A stretch of DNA of 45,416 nucleotides from a virus, in IMG/VR virus record IMGVR_UViG_3300021403_000021, positions 1 through 45,416 of that record; one strand, 5' to 3'. Positions 12,491-20,753 of the stretch are shown one piece after another (the stretch's first letter is position 1; every line of letters begins with the position of its first letter). A model generated the notes under the pieces. The model did not search any database, was not told where the DNA came from, and saw nothing but the letters and a program-made list of their open reading frames with translations. The position numbers and the translations under genes are program-made.

Positions 12491-13476
12491 TGACTCAGCA
12501 CTCGGCTATCTTAGCAATACTTAATTCATCAAGGAAGCCGCTTCCTCCTATTCCTAGTAGGCAGGAGCTTCTTGGTATTAATACTTCCTTCATGGGAGGT
12601 ATTATTATTGATAGTCCCACTTACAAGAAGATGCCTTGGTGGGATGCGGCTTTATCTTGGTGTGATTTAGCTACTAGGCAATTAGTCTATGCGGCTAAGA
12701 AAGCTAATCAAGCTCAGTTAGCAACAGGACCAGAGACTCATTGTATTTTAGAAGTTCCATCTGGAGCTCCTTTATATAATGAATGGAATCAGTTTTACGA
12801 TCCAGCTAAGTTTGGTCCCTTAGACTGGACTAATAGATTGACCAAACTAGACAAGCAGTTTGACGATCTATGCTTTGAGATTATTGAAGCTGGGTTCAAA
12901 GTCCATATTGCAATGGATGAGAACTTCCACGTTTCAATTCAGGTAATCCAGTTAGTAGCTCAGAGGCTTAAAGATTTAGGCATTTCAAAATACTGCGTAG
13001 CTATGCCAGGCTATGATGGAGTATTTTATGGCTGGCCTCCCGACTGGATTGCGGAATGGTTTAATACTTCAAGGGCTATTAATCCTGATCTTTCTCTTAT
13101 CATGGAGTTTGATCCGGGTCATATTCCTGTTGGCAATGGACCTGCTGATTACGCACCTGATGGATTACTTAAGAATTGTGATGGCATCTTAGCAGAAACA
13201 AGATGGCCCCCTGATAATACTATCTGGGGTGTATTCGAGCGTTGCTACTTAGGATATAAGCAGCCGCCCGATCAGGATGTTGATTTTCCACCGGCGCCTT
13301 TCTATTTATTAGATTGTGACCGTGGACCTCGTTACTTTAATGGGTTTGAAACGAACTGGCCTTATAATTGGGTTCGTATCAATCCTGATAATGATGATGA
13401 AGTAACAGCGGCTAGAGCTCAGTTATCTCAGATTCGTGGATACTTTAGATCAGTCGGCTCTCAGTATAACGGCTAA
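12490..13476 (+). CDS. Possible glycoside-hydrolase-like (TIM-barrel) protein, 328 aa
   Basis: Alternating hydrophobic strands and helices (GGIIIDSP, CILEVP, FKVHIAMDENF, YCVAMPGYDG, SLIMEFDPGH, GILAETRWP, FYLLDCDRG) give a TIM-barrel-like rhythm. Acidic residues lie at strand ends (MDE, MEFD, AET), as in retaining glycosidases. There is no signal peptide. It follows the exported cluster and precedes holin-like genes, so it could degrade a surface polysaccharide or be an orphan receptor-binding domain. I do not recognise the exact family, and catalytic residues are not assigned. Confidence 0.45.
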   Translation: MTQHSAILAILNSSRKPLPPIPSRQELLGINTSFMGGIIIDSPTYKKMPWWDAALSWCDLATRQLVYAAKKANQAQLATGPETHCILEVPSGAPLYNEWNQFYDPAKFGPLDWTNRLTKLDKQFDDLCFEIIEAGFKVHIAMDENFHVSIQVIQLVAQRLKDLGISKYCVAMPGYDGVFYGWPPDWIAEWFNTSRAINPDLSLIMEFDPGHIPVGNGPADYAPDGLLKNCDGILAETRWPPDNTIWGVFERCYLGYKQPPDQDVDFPPAPFYLLDCDRGPRYFNGFETNWPYNWVRINPDNDDEVTAARAQLSQIRGYFRSVGSQYNG

Positions 13477-13481
13477 ATGAA

Positions 13482-13676
13482 ATGTTCATAGGTAACTGGG
13501 TAATTAGATTTCAAGCTATCTTAATTTATTTACCTACAATTGCGGCTGTCGTAGCTGAGCATACTAATCTTTTAGGCTTCTCACACAGAGAGAATGATTT
13601 AATTCTTCTTCTCTGTTTGATTGTTTTAGCGTTTAATAAACCAGTTGCAAGCAAAATGCAGGAGAGGAAACAGTGA
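13482..13676 (+). CDS. Holin-like protein, 64 aa, two membrane segments
   Basis: Two hydrophobic segments are visible: FQAILIYLPTIAAVVA (about residues 10-25) and LILLLCLIVLAFN (about 39-52). A polar turn separates them and a short basic tail (KMQERKQ) follows. Size, topology and tail are those of a class II holin, which would make the inner-membrane lesion for lysis. It overlaps the next GTG start by four bases. The lytic hydrolase is far downstream at 30408. Confidence 0.6.
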   Translation: MFIGNWVIRFQAILIYLPTIAAVVAEHTNLLGFSHRENDLILLLCLIVLAFNKPVASKMQERKQ

Positions 13677-13966
13677 ACAAGATTATTTCTGGACTTCTTA
13701 AGGTTGTTGAAGCTGGAGCCGTTACAGTCATTCCAGGAGCTGCTGTAGTTGATTCGGCAGTTCATAGCGTTGTTGAAAATAAAGGTAGTGAAGAATCAAT
13801 CGAGTCGGCTGTCCTTGCTGGCTTACAGGAATTAGAACTCCTAAAGCCTGAGACAATTGCTGATCCTGCTACCTTTAATGCTAACATGCAGATTGCTCAT
13901 GACGCTGTTGTTCGAGCAATTGGTGCAATCAAGAAGCCGACGACTACGGTTCCTAGCAATGCGTAA
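13673..13966 (+). CDS. Hypothetical protein with hydrophobic N-terminus, 97 aa (GTG start)
   Basis: GTG 13673 follows GGAGAGGAAACA, a good ribosome site. Residues 5-30 (GLLKVVEAGAVTVIPGAAVV) are hydrophobic and Ala/Val-rich, and the remainder is helical and acidic. It could be a holin partner, an antiholin or a membrane-associated protein. The lipoprotein gene starts inside its last codons. Confidence 0.55.
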   Translation: MNKIISGLLKVVEAGAVTVIPGAAVVDSAVHSVVENKGSEESIESAVLAGLQELELLKPETIADPATFNANMQIAHDAVVRAIGAIKKPTTTVPSNA

Positions 13967-14360
13967 GAAGCTCATCGTAGCATTAGCATTAATTGCATTA
14001 GCTAGCTGTATTAAGATTAATACAGTTCCAACTACATATGCTGTTTTATATGCACAGTCTTTTCCTACGACTGTTCATTGTGTAGTTAATCCTAATCCAG
14101 TTGCTGACGGCGTAGTTTCATATAAGTTTCAGCTTAATACTGGAACACCAATTGTTCTACCTGCTACTGCTTGCACGGCTACGGCTTGCAGTCAGGTATT
14201 AACAATTCCTGCTCCTGGTAGTTATTCTTGCAATGTGTTTGCAGAGAATCTGAAACTTAGCACTGATCCTACTTCATTGCAGGATAGTGCGGCTGCTGTT
14301 GCTAATTTCTTGATTAACAATAGCCCAGGTAAGCCAACGGGAACTAACGTAACTAACTAG
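13959..14360 (+). CDS. Lipoprotein, 133 aa
   Basis: ATG 13959 gives MRKKLIVALALIALASCIK: three basic residues, a hydrophobic core and a lipobox (L-A-S-C) that predicts lipidation at Cys18. The mature part is a beta-rich domain of about 115 residues with three more cysteines and an Asn/Thr-rich end. It overlaps the previous gene by eight bases. A phage lipoprotein next to holin-like genes can be an outer-membrane spanin or a superinfection-exclusion factor. It is larger than most o-spanins, so exclusion or a receptor mask is equally possible. Confidence 0.65.
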   Translation: MRKKLIVALALIALASCIKINTVPTTYAVLYAQSFPTTVHCVVNPNPVADGVVSYKFQLNTGTPIVLPATACTATACSQVLTIPAPGSYSCNVFAENLKLSTDPTSLQDSAAAVANFLINNSPGKPTGTNVTN

Positions 14361-14362
14361 CA

Positions 14363-16105
14363 ATGGACGACGTCGAGTTAGCTACAGTAGAAGATTTAGA
14401 AGTTGCTAAAGCTGAAGCAGATCTAGTCACCTCTACTAACAAGTTCTTAAGAGATGAATGGAGGCCAAATAGAAAGCAAGAAGCTTTCTTACGACTTCCA
14501 TTCACAATTAAAGAAGGCTTACTAGGAGGTGGTGCAGGTTCAGGTAAGTCGGATTGTTTATTACTTTATGGAATAGTTCATAAGTTCCATCACAATCCTA
14601 AATTTAAACAAGTCTTCATGCGCAGAACTCATGCTGACATGAAGAAGGAAATCATCCAGAGAAGTAGAGAACTATATAGAAGGTTAGGAGCTACATTCAA
14701 CGCATCAGACATGATCTGGACTTTTCCAAGAATAGATCAGTTTGGTAGCGGAGCTAAGAACGACGGAGCAATTATTATTCTTGGACATTGTGAGAATGAA
14801 TCCGATGTCCATATGTATGACTCAGCCGAAATTAGTCTATTCACACCGGATGAATTAACTAACAACACTGAGTTTATTTATCTTTACATCACTCAGGAGA
14901 GAAACAGAGCACCTAAAGGATCAGGATTACCAAGTATCACCAGAGCGGCTGCAATGCCAGGTGGAGTTGGTCATACATTCGTTAAGAAACGATTTGTAGA
15001 TCCTTTTCCTGCAGGTGGTAAGATTATTGTTGGTAAGGGTGGTAACAAAAGGATTTATATCCATGCTACCCTTAGAGACAACAAAGATCATATTGATCCT
15101 ACGTATGAGCAGTCTCTTGCTGGTAGACCTGAAGCTGAAAGAAAAGCAAAGCAGGACGGCGATTGGTCAGCCTACTTAGGATTAGTATTTGATGAGTTCA
15201 GAGTTCATAAATATCCAGATGAACCTGCAAACGCTTTACATGTTGTAGATCCGTTTGGTATTCCTCATTGGTGGCCTAAGTTTGTATGCGGTGACTGGGG
15301 CCATAGAGCAATGACATATGTATGTTTCATTGCTGTATCACCGGATCTTAGAGTTTACGTTTATAGAGAACTGCACTGGACTGGTATTAAAATCTCTGAG
15401 TGGGCTCCTATTCTACGTAGCTTTATAGAAGAAGAGCAACCTAGGATTGTTAAGTTTTGCCAGTCTACGAATCAAGATCACGGAAATGAACATACAATCC
15501 GTGAGCAGATTGAAGCCGCAATTGGTAGAACAATTGAGGTAAGTAAGAATAGCGCAGGTTCTAGAGTTTCAGGTAAGATGCTTCTTCATGAATACCTTAG
15601 GTGGAAAGAGTTACCTAAATTATCAACGAAGAACATGCCAGTTTATTCTGAAGAGAGAGCTAGATGGATTCTTCGGAATAAAGGTTTAGATGAGTATAAG
15701 GCTTACTTAAAGTTATTCGAGCCACCGAAGATTGAAGATAATATTCCAAGACTTCAAATCTTCTGTTGTGATGCTACTACTCATGAAGGACATCCACACT
15801 GTTGTCCTGCATTAATTAATAGTATCCAAGCTTGCAGTTACGATAAGCCTAGGAATAATAAACCGGCTGAAGATGTTGCAGAGTTCGAAGGTGATGATCC
15901 TTATGATACTCTGCGATATGCAATTGAGACAGCAGATAGTTACTTTGTAGAGTCTACAGACGAGTTGCAGCGGCTAAAGAGAGAGTCAGATGCTATGATG
16001 AGATTAGCTATGACTCATGACCAGACTGCATTCTATAGGCAGATGCGAAGTATTGAAGCAGACAATAAACTTTCAGTAGTTTCTAAATTTCACGGACGAC
16101 GATAA
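14363..16105 (+). CDS. terL: Terminase large subunit
   Basis: A 580-residue packaging motor. Walker A is GGGAGSGKS (residues 55-63), followed by an arginine-rich strand (QVFMRRTH), and Walker B is LFTPDEL (about residue 160). The C-terminal nuclease domain starts with VCGDWG (about residue 309), whose aspartate is the first metal ligand of the RNase H-like fold. The length is normal for the family. The ATPase pumps DNA into the prohead and the nuclease cuts the concatemer. The terminally redundant contig would fit headful packaging, but the sequence alone does not prove it. The stop overlaps the next gene (TAATG). Confidence 0.92.
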   Translation: MDDVELATVEDLEVAKAEADLVTSTNKFLRDEWRPNRKQEAFLRLPFTIKEGLLGGGAGSGKSDCLLLYGIVHKFHHNPKFKQVFMRRTHADMKKEIIQRSRELYRRLGATFNASDMIWTFPRIDQFGSGAKNDGAIIILGHCENESDVHMYDSAEISLFTPDELTNNTEFIYLYITQERNRAPKGSGLPSITRAAAMPGGVGHTFVKKRFVDPFPAGGKIIVGKGGNKRIYIHATLRDNKDHIDPTYEQSLAGRPEAERKAKQDGDWSAYLGLVFDEFRVHKYPDEPANALHVVDPFGIPHWWPKFVCGDWGHRAMTYVCFIAVSPDLRVYVYRELHWTGIKISEWAPILRSFIEEEQPRIVKFCQSTNQDHGNEHTIREQIEAAIGRTIEVSKNSAGSRVSGKMLLHEYLRWKELPKLSTKNMPVYSEERARWILRNKGLDEYKAYLKLFEPPKIEDNIPRLQIFCCDATTHEGHPHCCPALINSIQACSYDKPRNNKPAEDVAEFEGDDPYDTLRYAIETADSYFVESTDELQRLKRESDAMMRLAMTHDQTAFYRQMRSIEADNKLSVVSKFHGRR

Positions 16106-16566
16106 TGTTCAACTGGCTTAAAGAATTACTTGACATTCGTTACGAGAATAGATTTCGTAACGCTGAACTCAAAGCTAAGATTAAAGAAGATGATGTAAGG
16201 CTTGAGCCGGTCTATGAAGAGCCTATTAAATGCGAAAGCTGTGAGACTTTGCGACAGCAGCTTTCAATTGCTAATACAGAAAAGAAGGCTCTCTTAGAAC
16301 GTATTCTTGAAAAGCCTAAAGAGACTGTTCAGGAAGTAGATCCTAAAGCTCCTAATATTGTTAGACCTATTGGAGCATCTAGCTGGACTCAGAGGCGTAG
16401 AGAGTTAGAAGCTAATGATCGTAGGAATGCGGCTCTCCTAGAGAAGCGTGAAAAGGAATTAGCTCAGAACAAAGCCGCTTCTCCTGAGGAAGTTGCAGAG
16501 TTTGAAAGGGAATTAGATTCGGTAGCAACAGAGAGAACAGGAACGGAAGGAGTTTCTAAGTTATGA
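16105..16566 (+). CDS. Hypothetical coiled-coil protein, 153 aa
   Basis: A highly charged helical protein lies between terminase and portal genes. A CESCETLRQQL segment (about residue 47) gives one CxxC pair, followed by coiled-coil heptads (residues about 55-75 and 95-150). The start and stop overlap neighbours (TAATG, ATGA). It may be a packaging or assembly helper. No family is recognised. Confidence 0.6.
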   Translation: MFNWLKELLDIRYENRFRNAELKAKIKEDDVRLEPVYEEPIKCESCETLRQQLSIANTEKKALLERILEKPKETVQEVDPKAPNIVRPIGASSWTQRRRELEANDRRNAALLEKREKELAQNKAASPEEVAEFERELDSVATERTGTEGVSKL

Positions 16567-16733
16567 TGGATATGTCTCCGAGTAAAGGCTTTATGGAGAA
16601 GATGAAAGCTTCTCATGGTAAAGCAAAGAAGAAGAGCAAGTTCGGTAGGTCTAAGATGAAAGCAAAGGCCAAGAAGGGTTTTGCTGCATTTGGTAAGAAG
16701 CCGGAAATGGCAGACGACGAGGAAATGGAATAA
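16563..16733 (+). CDS. Very basic small protein, 56 aa
   Basis: ATG 16563 overlaps the preceding stop by four bases (ATGA); a second ATG follows at 16566. About a third of the residues are Lys or Arg (ASHGKAKKKSKFGRSKMKAK), ending in an acidic tail (MADDEEME). A polycationic body with an acidic tail suggests nucleic-acid binding, perhaps a DNA-condensing protein packaged with the genome. Confidence 0.65.
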   Translation: MMDMSPSKGFMEKMKASHGKAKKKSKFGRSKMKAKAKKGFAAFGKKPEMADDEEME

Positions 16734-16735
16734 CT

Positions 16736-16828
16736 ATGACTCCTGTATTAGAGGAAGCTCTTGTAGCTCTAATTCGGGAAGCGGAAGCGTTAGTTAGGGA
16801 CTTAAGAAAGCAGTTAAAGGAAAAGTAA
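16736..16828 (+). CDS. Micro-protein, 30 aa
   Basis: A single amphipathic helix (MTPVLEEALVALIREAEALV ...) ends in a basic stretch. It starts two bases after the previous stop, and its own stop overlaps the next ATG (TAATG). The tight fit between two convincing genes argues that it is translated. Function unknown. Confidence 0.5.
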   Translation: MTPVLEEALVALIREAEALVRDLRKQLKEK

Positions 16829-17007
16829 TGCCTTTTCAATCTGTCAAAGATGAGATGCACAAGTTCAAACAGGGTGAACTTCATTCTGGCAGTTCTAAAG
16901 GAAAGATTGTAACGAATAGAAAGCAAGCAATAGCAATTAGCTTATCTGAAGCTCGTAAAGCGGGAGTAGATGTAAGTCCCTCGAAGAAGAGAAAGAAAAA
17001 GCGATAA
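16828..17007 (+). CDS. DUF6496-like small basic protein, 59 aa
   Basis: The core HKFKQGELHSGSSKGKIV followed by RKQAIAISLSEARKAG matches a small, widespread phage and bacterial family in which the phrase RKQAIAIALSEA is highly conserved (annotated DUF6496). Its function is not known. The C-terminus is a run of Lys/Arg. It is coupled to the micro-protein by TAATG and lies one base before the portal start. Confidence 0.75.
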   Translation: MPFQSVKDEMHKFKQGELHSGSSKGKIVTNRKQAIAISLSEARKAGVDVSPSKKRKKKR

Positions 17008-17008
17008 C

Positions 17009-19471
17009 TTGGCAAAAACTCGCAAAGAATACTCAGAAGAAACTCAACAGCTTCTACTCACAGTAATTAGAGATTGTGAGTCGGAAGATGCTTCTGTTAG
17101 AGAGCGTCAGTTACGTCAATGGAGACGGCTGAAGCTCCTTTGGGAGGGGTTTACTCGCGTATGGTATTCTGAAGTAGCCCATGATTGGAGAATCTGGGGT
17201 GATTATTCCGAAGGCTCCGATCAAAGCGATCAGAGTGCTTATGATAAGAGCGTTAATGTTTTCCGCGCTTATCTTGAATCAATCATTGCGGCTCTGTCGA
17301 TCACTACTCCGCCTGTAAAATGTTATCCTGATGATGCTGAGAGTACTTTAGATATTAATACTGCGAAAGCAGGAGATAAGACCGGATCTTTATTATTTAA
17401 GCATAATGATGCTTCTATGCTTTGGCTGCATGGATTATTTATATATTGCACCGAAGGTATGGTTGCTCATTATAACTATGATGATAAAAATAAGGACTAC
17501 GGAACATATACAAAGAACAAGACTGAAGAATATACTGAACACCACGAAATTACTACCTGTTCTAATTGTGGTGCTGTTTTAGGTGATGAAGTAGTTCAGC
17601 CGGATGAGAATGGTGAATTACCGAATAGCCAGCAGCAGAATCAGACTTCTGCTCAGCAACCAAATCAACCACCCCAGCAGCAGAGTAATAGGTCTGCAAC
17701 TGAGTTAAAGGATGATGAGTTATCTGAGTTTGATCCTGGACCTGACGACGTAGAGTTACAAGCTGATTTAAATGAAGGTAAAGAACTCTGCCCTGTATGT
17801 ATGCAGTTGGCGGATACTGATATTAATCTTCAAGGCTTTACTCTTACTAGGATTGTAGGAACTACAACTGAAGCTAAGAGTAGAGTAAAACAAGAGATTT
17901 TTGGTGGGATGAATGTTAAAGTCCCGAACTATGCCAGAAATCAAAAAGAATGCGGCTATCTCATTTACAGTTATGAAGAGCATTACGCAGCCGCTCTTGA
18001 TCGTTGTGAGAAGCTGAAAGACAATGAAGAACTAATTAAGCAGATTGAGGGTCGAGAGAATAAAGGTGCCTACGATCAATATGATTCATGGGCACGTCTT
18101 TCCCCTCAGTATATGGGTGAATATCCCATTAACGTAGTTACTAGGAAGCTATGCTGGCTTCGTCCGTGGCAGTTTAATGTTCTAAAGGATCAGGATGACG
18201 TTAAGAAGTTAAAGAAATTATTTCCATTCGGTGTTTGTGTGGAAATGATTAATGAGACTTATGCTAGTGCTTATCCTGAATGTTTAGACGATCACTGGAC
18301 TATTAACTACAATCCTCTTGCTGATTATATTCATTATGATCCATTAGGATTGATGTTAGCTTCTATTCAGGATCTTACTTTAGATCTTGTTAGCTTAATT
18401 CAGCAGACTGTTGAGCATGGAGTTGGCTTAACCTTCGTTGATCCTGCTTTCATTGATACTAAGGCATATGCTCAGCAGGAAGTAACTCCTGGTAGCTTAA
18501 TGGCTTCAAAGCCAATTAATAGCTCCAAGAAGTTATCTGATGGCATTTTTGAGACTAGCACGGCTACTTTAGGAGCTGAAGTAATTCCTTGGCTGAATCA
18601 AGTTCAGTCTTTAGGTCAGCTAGTCTCAGGTGCATTACCTAGCTTATTTGGTGGTGCAGTTCAACAGCAGGGTGGTAATACAGCTTCTGAATATTCAATG
18701 TCTCGTGCTCAGGCACTTCAGAGACAGCAGAATGTTTGGAAGATGCTTACTACTTGGTGGAAGAATTCTTTCTCAAAGGCTATTCCTCAGTATATTAATA
18801 TTATTAAGGAACAAGGCGATGAGAGAGATGTCCAGAGAGATAAGAGAACTGGAGATTTCATCAACATAACTGTTAAGCAGGCTGAACTTGCTGGTAAGAT
18901 TGGTAAGGTTGAATTAGAAGCTAATGAAAACATCCCGATGACCTTTGGTCAGAGGAAAGATGTTATCATGAGTCTTTTACAGGCTGCTAACCCTCAACTA
19001 CTTGAACTGATGAATGCTCCTGAGAATAGGGGATTACTCTATGAGGCTCTTGGATTAGATGATCTCTTTGTTCCGGGTTCTGATGATAGAGAAAGACAGT
19101 TAGAAGAGATTCAGGAATTACTTAATACTGCTCCATTAGAAACTGGAGATAAGGATATTCCTGAAGAAGCATCAGTTCAGATTGATCCTGATTATGATAA
19201 TCATCAGCTTCAATTTGAGATTGTTCGTCAGTGGGTAATGTCAGAAGCAGGTAAGCAGGCTAAGGTAGATAATCCAGACGGCTATCGTAACGTATTATTA
19301 CACGGTAAAGCTCATTTAGCACAACAGCAGAATCAAGAAGCTCAGGCAGCCGCTGCTGCTCAGGGTAATCAACCGGCTCCAACAAAGGCAGGCGCACCTT
19401 TGGAAAAGCCCAATCAGACTAATCTAAAAACAGCGCCCATTAGTGGGAACGAAGATGTTAAAACTCAATAG
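17009..19471 (+). CDS. Portal protein (TTG start), 820 aa
   Basis: The dodecameric head vertex through which DNA is packaged. Size, position between terminase and scaffold/capsid, and the helical N-terminal part with repeated tryptophans (RLKLLWEGFTRVW) fit large podovirus-type portals. A zinc ribbon is split: CSNC at 184-187 and CPVC at 261-264 are separated by about 70 residues rich in Gln, Asn and Pro. The C-terminus is again Gln/Ala-rich. The start is TTG 17009, because the reading frame begins there directly after the previous stop and MAKTRKEYSEE looks like a natural N-terminus. The scaffold start overlaps its last codons. Confidence 0.85.
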   Translation: MAKTRKEYSEETQQLLLTVIRDCESEDASVRERQLRQWRRLKLLWEGFTRVWYSEVAHDWRIWGDYSEGSDQSDQSAYDKSVNVFRAYLESIIAALSITTPPVKCYPDDAESTLDINTAKAGDKTGSLLFKHNDASMLWLHGLFIYCTEGMVAHYNYDDKNKDYGTYTKNKTEEYTEHHEITTCSNCGAVLGDEVVQPDENGELPNSQQQNQTSAQQPNQPPQQQSNRSATELKDDELSEFDPGPDDVELQADLNEGKELCPVCMQLADTDINLQGFTLTRIVGTTTEAKSRVKQEIFGGMNVKVPNYARNQKECGYLIYSYEEHYAAALDRCEKLKDNEELIKQIEGRENKGAYDQYDSWARLSPQYMGEYPINVVTRKLCWLRPWQFNVLKDQDDVKKLKKLFPFGVCVEMINETYASAYPECLDDHWTINYNPLADYIHYDPLGLMLASIQDLTLDLVSLIQQTVEHGVGLTFVDPAFIDTKAYAQQEVTPGSLMASKPINSSKKLSDGIFETSTATLGAEVIPWLNQVQSLGQLVSGALPSLFGGAVQQQGGNTASEYSMSRAQALQRQQNVWKMLTTWWKNSFSKAIPQYINIIKEQGDERDVQRDKRTGDFINITVKQAELAGKIGKVELEANENIPMTFGQRKDVIMSLLQAANPQLLELMNAPENRGLLYEALGLDDLFVPGSDDRERQLEEIQELLNTAPLETGDKDIPEEASVQIDPDYDNHQLQFEIVRQWVMSEAGKQAKVDNPDGYRNVLLHGKAHLAQQQNQEAQAAAAAQGNQPAPTKAGAPLEKPNQTNLKTAPISGNEDVKTQ

Positions 19472-20744
19472 GTTCGGATTCTTACTTCTTCCAGAAGATG
19501 CACTTCCTGGTTCTGGAAGCAAACAAAGCATGATTGACTACATGGCTCAGGATGATGATGAAAAGCCTGAAGTCATTGATTTAGAAGATAAGAAAGAAAA
19601 AGAAACTCCAGACGATAAAGATGCTCAGGATGATGATCCTGATGCTGATAAGGAAGATAAAGAAGAGAAAGAAGATGAATTATCTGAGTTCGATGAAGAA
19701 GATGAACCAGATGATGAAAAGCTTGAATTAGTAGGACCAGTTCGTAAGAAGGAAATCCTTAAGAAGTATCCTGAGATTTTCAAGGATTTTCCTTACTTAG
19801 AACGTGCTTACTATCGTGAACAGCAGTTTACTGAGGTATTTCCTACTCCTGCTGATGCACGTGAAGCCGCTGAGAAGGCTGAATCATTAGATAACTTAGA
19901 ACAGTCTTTAACTAAAGGCGAGTCTAAGGATTTCTTATCTACTCTTAAAGAGAGTAATGAGAATGGCTACTATAAGTTTATCGACAACCTTCTGCCTACT
20001 TTAGCTGAGCAGGATGGTATGGCCTATGGAACTATCATTGGTAATATCATTAAGCATTCAGTTAGAGTAATGTCGGCTGAAGGTAATAAGATTAATAGCG
20101 AAGAGCTAAAAGCTGCTGCTCATGTTCTTTATAAGTTTACGTTTGGTAATTCAGATTGGGAAGAGCCGAAACCTCTTGCCAAACCTGATACGAAAGATCC
20201 AAATGATCCGAATAAAGCGGCTGAAGAACGTGAAGCTAAGATTGCTCAAAGAGAATTTGAGCGTAGCAGAGATTCTATTAATACTAAAGTTAACAGCACT
20301 CTCAAAGCTACGATTGATGCCAATATTGATCCTAAGGACCAGATGTCTCCTTATGTCAAGAAACAGGCAACTCGTGAAGCTTTTGAAGCTGTAAGTGAGA
20401 TTCTCAATAATGATACTAGACTCCGTCAGGTTCTAGATCGTCTTTGGGAAAGAGCCCGTAAATCGGATTTTGCTGAATCTGATTTAAACGCTATTCGTTC
20501 GGCGGTTAAGACAAGAGCTGCTTCCGTATTGCCTGCGGCATTGAAAAAGGCACGTATTGATGCTCTTAAGGGAATGGGAAAGAGAACGAATGAAAAGGCA
20601 GATGATGACGTTGAAGATACTGGATCAAAAAGGGATTCTGCTCCCCAAACACATCGCAGACAGAATCCAGTAACTAGCCGCATCAAAGATGCCAAAGATA
20701 TTCCTCGTGGAATGTCTACATTTGACTTCTTAAACTCTGATTAG
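19455..20744 (+). CDS. Scaffolding/capsid assembly protein, 429 aa
   Basis: ATG 19455 lies within the end of the portal gene, preceded by GGGAACGAAG; an in-frame GTG at 19443 is the alternative. The N-terminal third is extremely acidic (runs of Asp/Glu with Lys, residues about 35-90). The middle is helical, and the C-terminal part is basic (MGKRTNEKADDD, HRRQNPVTSRIK). This order and the position directly before the major capsid gene are typical of scaffolds that organise the prohead and then leave. No protease domain is seen. Confidence 0.8.
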   Translation: MLKLNRFGFLLLPEDALPGSGSKQSMIDYMAQDDDEKPEVIDLEDKKEKETPDDKDAQDDDPDADKEDKEEKEDELSEFDEEDEPDDEKLELVGPVRKKEILKKYPEIFKDFPYLERAYYREQQFTEVFPTPADAREAAEKAESLDNLEQSLTKGESKDFLSTLKESNENGYYKFIDNLLPTLAEQDGMAYGTIIGNIIKHSVRVMSAEGNKINSEELKAAAHVLYKFTFGNSDWEEPKPLAKPDTKDPNDPNKAAEEREAKIAQREFERSRDSINTKVNSTLKATIDANIDPKDQMSPYVKKQATREAFEAVSEILNNDTRLRQVLDRLWERARKSDFAESDLNAIRSAVKTRAASVLPAALKKARIDALKGMGKRTNEKADDDVEDTGSKRDSAPQTHRRQNPVTSRIKDAKDIPRGMSTFDFLNSD

Positions 20745-20753
20745 GAGATTGTG

